20,000 nt of DNA from Chrysomallon squamiferum (Eukaryota; Mollusca; Gastropoda; Neomphalida; Peltospiridae): contig CM022668.1 of the NCBI GenBank assembly GCA_012295275.1, positions 2,532,989-2,552,988 of the forward strand, given 5' to 3'. Below the pieces are notes generated by a model that searched no databases, was not told the origin of the DNA, and saw only the letters and a list, made by a program, of their open reading frames with translations. How positions within the stretch are numbered: the first letter of the stretch is position 1; each line of letters starts with the position of its first letter. Made by a program: the position numbers and the translations under genes. Below, piece after piece: positions 18,790 to 20,000 of the stretch.

Positions 18790-19479
18790 ATGGCCATCGA
18801 CAACATCTACGCCGAGGTCGGTGAATGCTGCAGTGCGAAGGATTCAACTGGATCCAGCTTAAAGGACAACAACGCGGAATCCAGTCGGAAGGGTTTTCCG
18901 GAATCCGGTAATAATGAGGTTGGAGGTTACGACGAGAATGTAAATTTTACATTTTGTTCCAGGCTAAAAGACAGAGCTGGGTCTACCTTGAAGGATACTG
19001 CAAGTTGCAGCTTAAAGGATTTTGAAAATAGCAGCTTAAAGGATAATCCTGGATCAGATTTAAATGATTTGTCAGATTACAATCTGAACAATATAACAGC
19101 TTCTAGGAAAAAGGACACAGGACATTCTAACCTAAAACCTGACAAGGATACTTCACAGTCTAACCTAAGATCTAACAAGGATACTTCAAATTCCAGTCAA
19201 CAGCCTTTAAAGGATACTCAAGAATCCAGTCTACGGCTTCTCAAGGATATGTCATGTTGCAGCCCAAAGCCTGTTAGGAATAAACAAGTGTCCAGCCTAA
19301 AACCTAACAAGGATACTCTAGGTTCCAGTCTAAACCCTGTGAAGGATACATCAGGATACAGCTTAAAGGATATGGCTGCTTCCAGCATTTCGACCCTGTC
19401 AGCTGGAGTGAAGGAAGGAACCAAAGAATTAGTGAGAGTCCTCTACAGTCCATTCCACTGCTGTCGAAAAAAACATCCG
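18790..19479 (+). CDS. KD-repeat, Ser-rich disordered protein (partial)
   Basis: This is the first or an early coding exon of an unrecognised protein: 230 codons from ATG 18790 (context ACAAAATGG) to a phase-0 donor at 19480. The open frame extends upstream to 18739, but a splice acceptor at 18763 argues for the 18790 start. Residues 1-16 are MAIDNIYAEVGECCSA. Residues 17-33 and 60-107 hold 8-residue repeats KDxxxSSL; residues 108-184 are seven 11-residue repeats of type KDTSxSSLxPN; residues 185-199 return to the 8-residue form. The end is KELVRVLYSPFHCCRKKHP, a hydrophobic-then-Cys/basic segment like an S-acylated juxtamembrane region. CC pairs sit at 13-14, 156-157 and 224-225. Ser, Lys and Asp dominate, so disorder is likely. 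There are no catalytic motifs. The protein continues beyond the window. Real coding is supported by splice signals, length, higher GC than flanks and in-frame repeat units. Confidence 0.75.
18838..19387 (+). repeat. Coding 24-bp and 33-bp tandem repeats
   Basis: Within the KD exon, 24-bp units (residues 17-24 and 60-107, nt 18967-19110) are followed by seven 33-bp units (19111-19341) and then 24-bp units again (from 19342). Both share the AAGGAT start and a TCCAGTCTAAA-like core. All length differences are multiples of three. Confidence 0.8.
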
Positions 19480-19829
19480 GTAGGTTTATGTATATATATA
19501 AACTAAAACCATACAACTATACAACTATATAACTATATATATAAAACTAAAACCATACAACTATACAACTATACAACTATACAACTATATATATATATAT
19601 ATATATATATACATCCGGTAGGTTTCTCTGTATATATAAAACTAAAACCATACAACTATATAACTATACATATATATATATACATCCGGTAGGTTTCTCT
19701 TTATATATAAAACTAAAACCATACAACTATATAACTATAAAACTATACAACTATATATATATATATATATACATCCGGTAGGTTTCTGTATATATATAAA
19801 ACTAAAACCATACAACTATATAACTATAA

Positions 19830-19864
<35 letters not shown>

Positions 19865-19923
19865 CGGTAGGTTTCTGTTTATATATAAAACTAAAACCAT
19901 ACAACTATATAACTATAAAACTA

Positions 19924-19961
<38 letters not shown>

Positions 19962-20000
19962 CGGTAGGTTTCTGTATATATAAAACTAAACTATACAACT
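19474..20000 (+). repeat. AT-rich minisatellite containing splice-donor copies
   Basis: The 15-bp core ACATCCGGTAGGTTT at the exon end recurs; its CATCCG starts at 19474, 19612, 19683, 19772, 19861 and 19958. Between cores lie TATATATAAAACTAAAACCA, CTATACAACTATATAACTAT and (AT)n of changing length. Spacings are 138, 71, 89, 89 and 97 bp; most variation is in (AT)n and ACAACTAT number. The array runs off the window. The first copy of the core is the exon-intron junction itself, so the exon end either seeded or was supplied by the repeat. Confidence 0.92.
19477..19485 (+). other. 5' splice site CCG|GTAGGT
   Basis: Donor of the KD-repeat exon; exon ends at 19479 in phase 0. Positions +1 to +6 are GTAGGT, with G at -1 and +5. 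If unspliced, translation adds VGLCIYIN and stops at 19506. Confidence 0.65.

Noticed and set aside
19218-19516. Minus-strand frames opposite the KD-repeat exon
   Set aside because: They are shadows of the in-frame coding repeats on the plus strand, with no splice or start support.

Overview
The window looks like nuclear DNA of an animal with a very microsatellite-rich, AT-rich genome and exons separated by kilobases. The long (TG)/(AG) tracts, AAT/ATT and AAAT arrays, many short minisatellites and GT-AG introns fit a cephalopod mollusc of the octopus type. That assignment is inference from style; no marker gene was recognised. There are no bacterial genes, operons or CRISPR arrays, and almost every long open frame is translated simple repeat.

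Layout. 1-5500: simple repeats, a 38-bp and a 39-bp minisatellite, two weak exon candidates (1474-1543 minus, 2796-2955 plus), a compound (TG)27(AG)41 tract, and ACT and AAAT arrays. 5560-5800: the only strongly CpG-rich stretch, with GC boxes, a GC-rich palindrome and a CRE-like site, which reads as a promoter. 6570-6890: a mixed-sequence island with a 106-codon stop-free frame that has no early start codon. 6950-10880: mostly A/T-rich simple repeats. 10900-11106 (minus) and 11679-11762 (plus): two divergent exon candidates; the plus one ends at a consensus CAG|GTAAGA donor. 12025-15600: four kinds of minisatellite and several dinucleotide or tetranucleotide tracts. 15858-16560: triplet, T and AAAT tracts. 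16670-17300: a decayed tandem array whose units resemble reversed tRNA T-arm to D-arm sequence. 17380-18440: mixed sequence with a SINE-like remnant and an unidentified candidate interspersed repeat.

The best gene is at the right edge. A plus-strand exon, about 18764-19479, has a good acceptor, an ATG in good context at 18790, 230 stop-free codons and a donor at 19480. It encodes an unrecognised Ser/Lys/Asp-rich, probably disordered protein built from 8-residue KDxxxSSL repeats that change into 11-residue KDTxxSSLxPx repeats. Its last coding bases and splice donor (ACATCCGGTAGGTTT) are repeated at least five more times downstream as the core of an AT-rich tandem repeat that runs off the window.

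A working model, not proven, is a plus-strand gene starting at the CpG-rich promoter near 5.7 kb, or near 11.6 kb, with long repeat-filled introns leading to the KD-repeat exon. The 11679-11762 exon cannot join the 18764 exon directly in frame, so either an intermediate exon exists or they belong to different transcripts.
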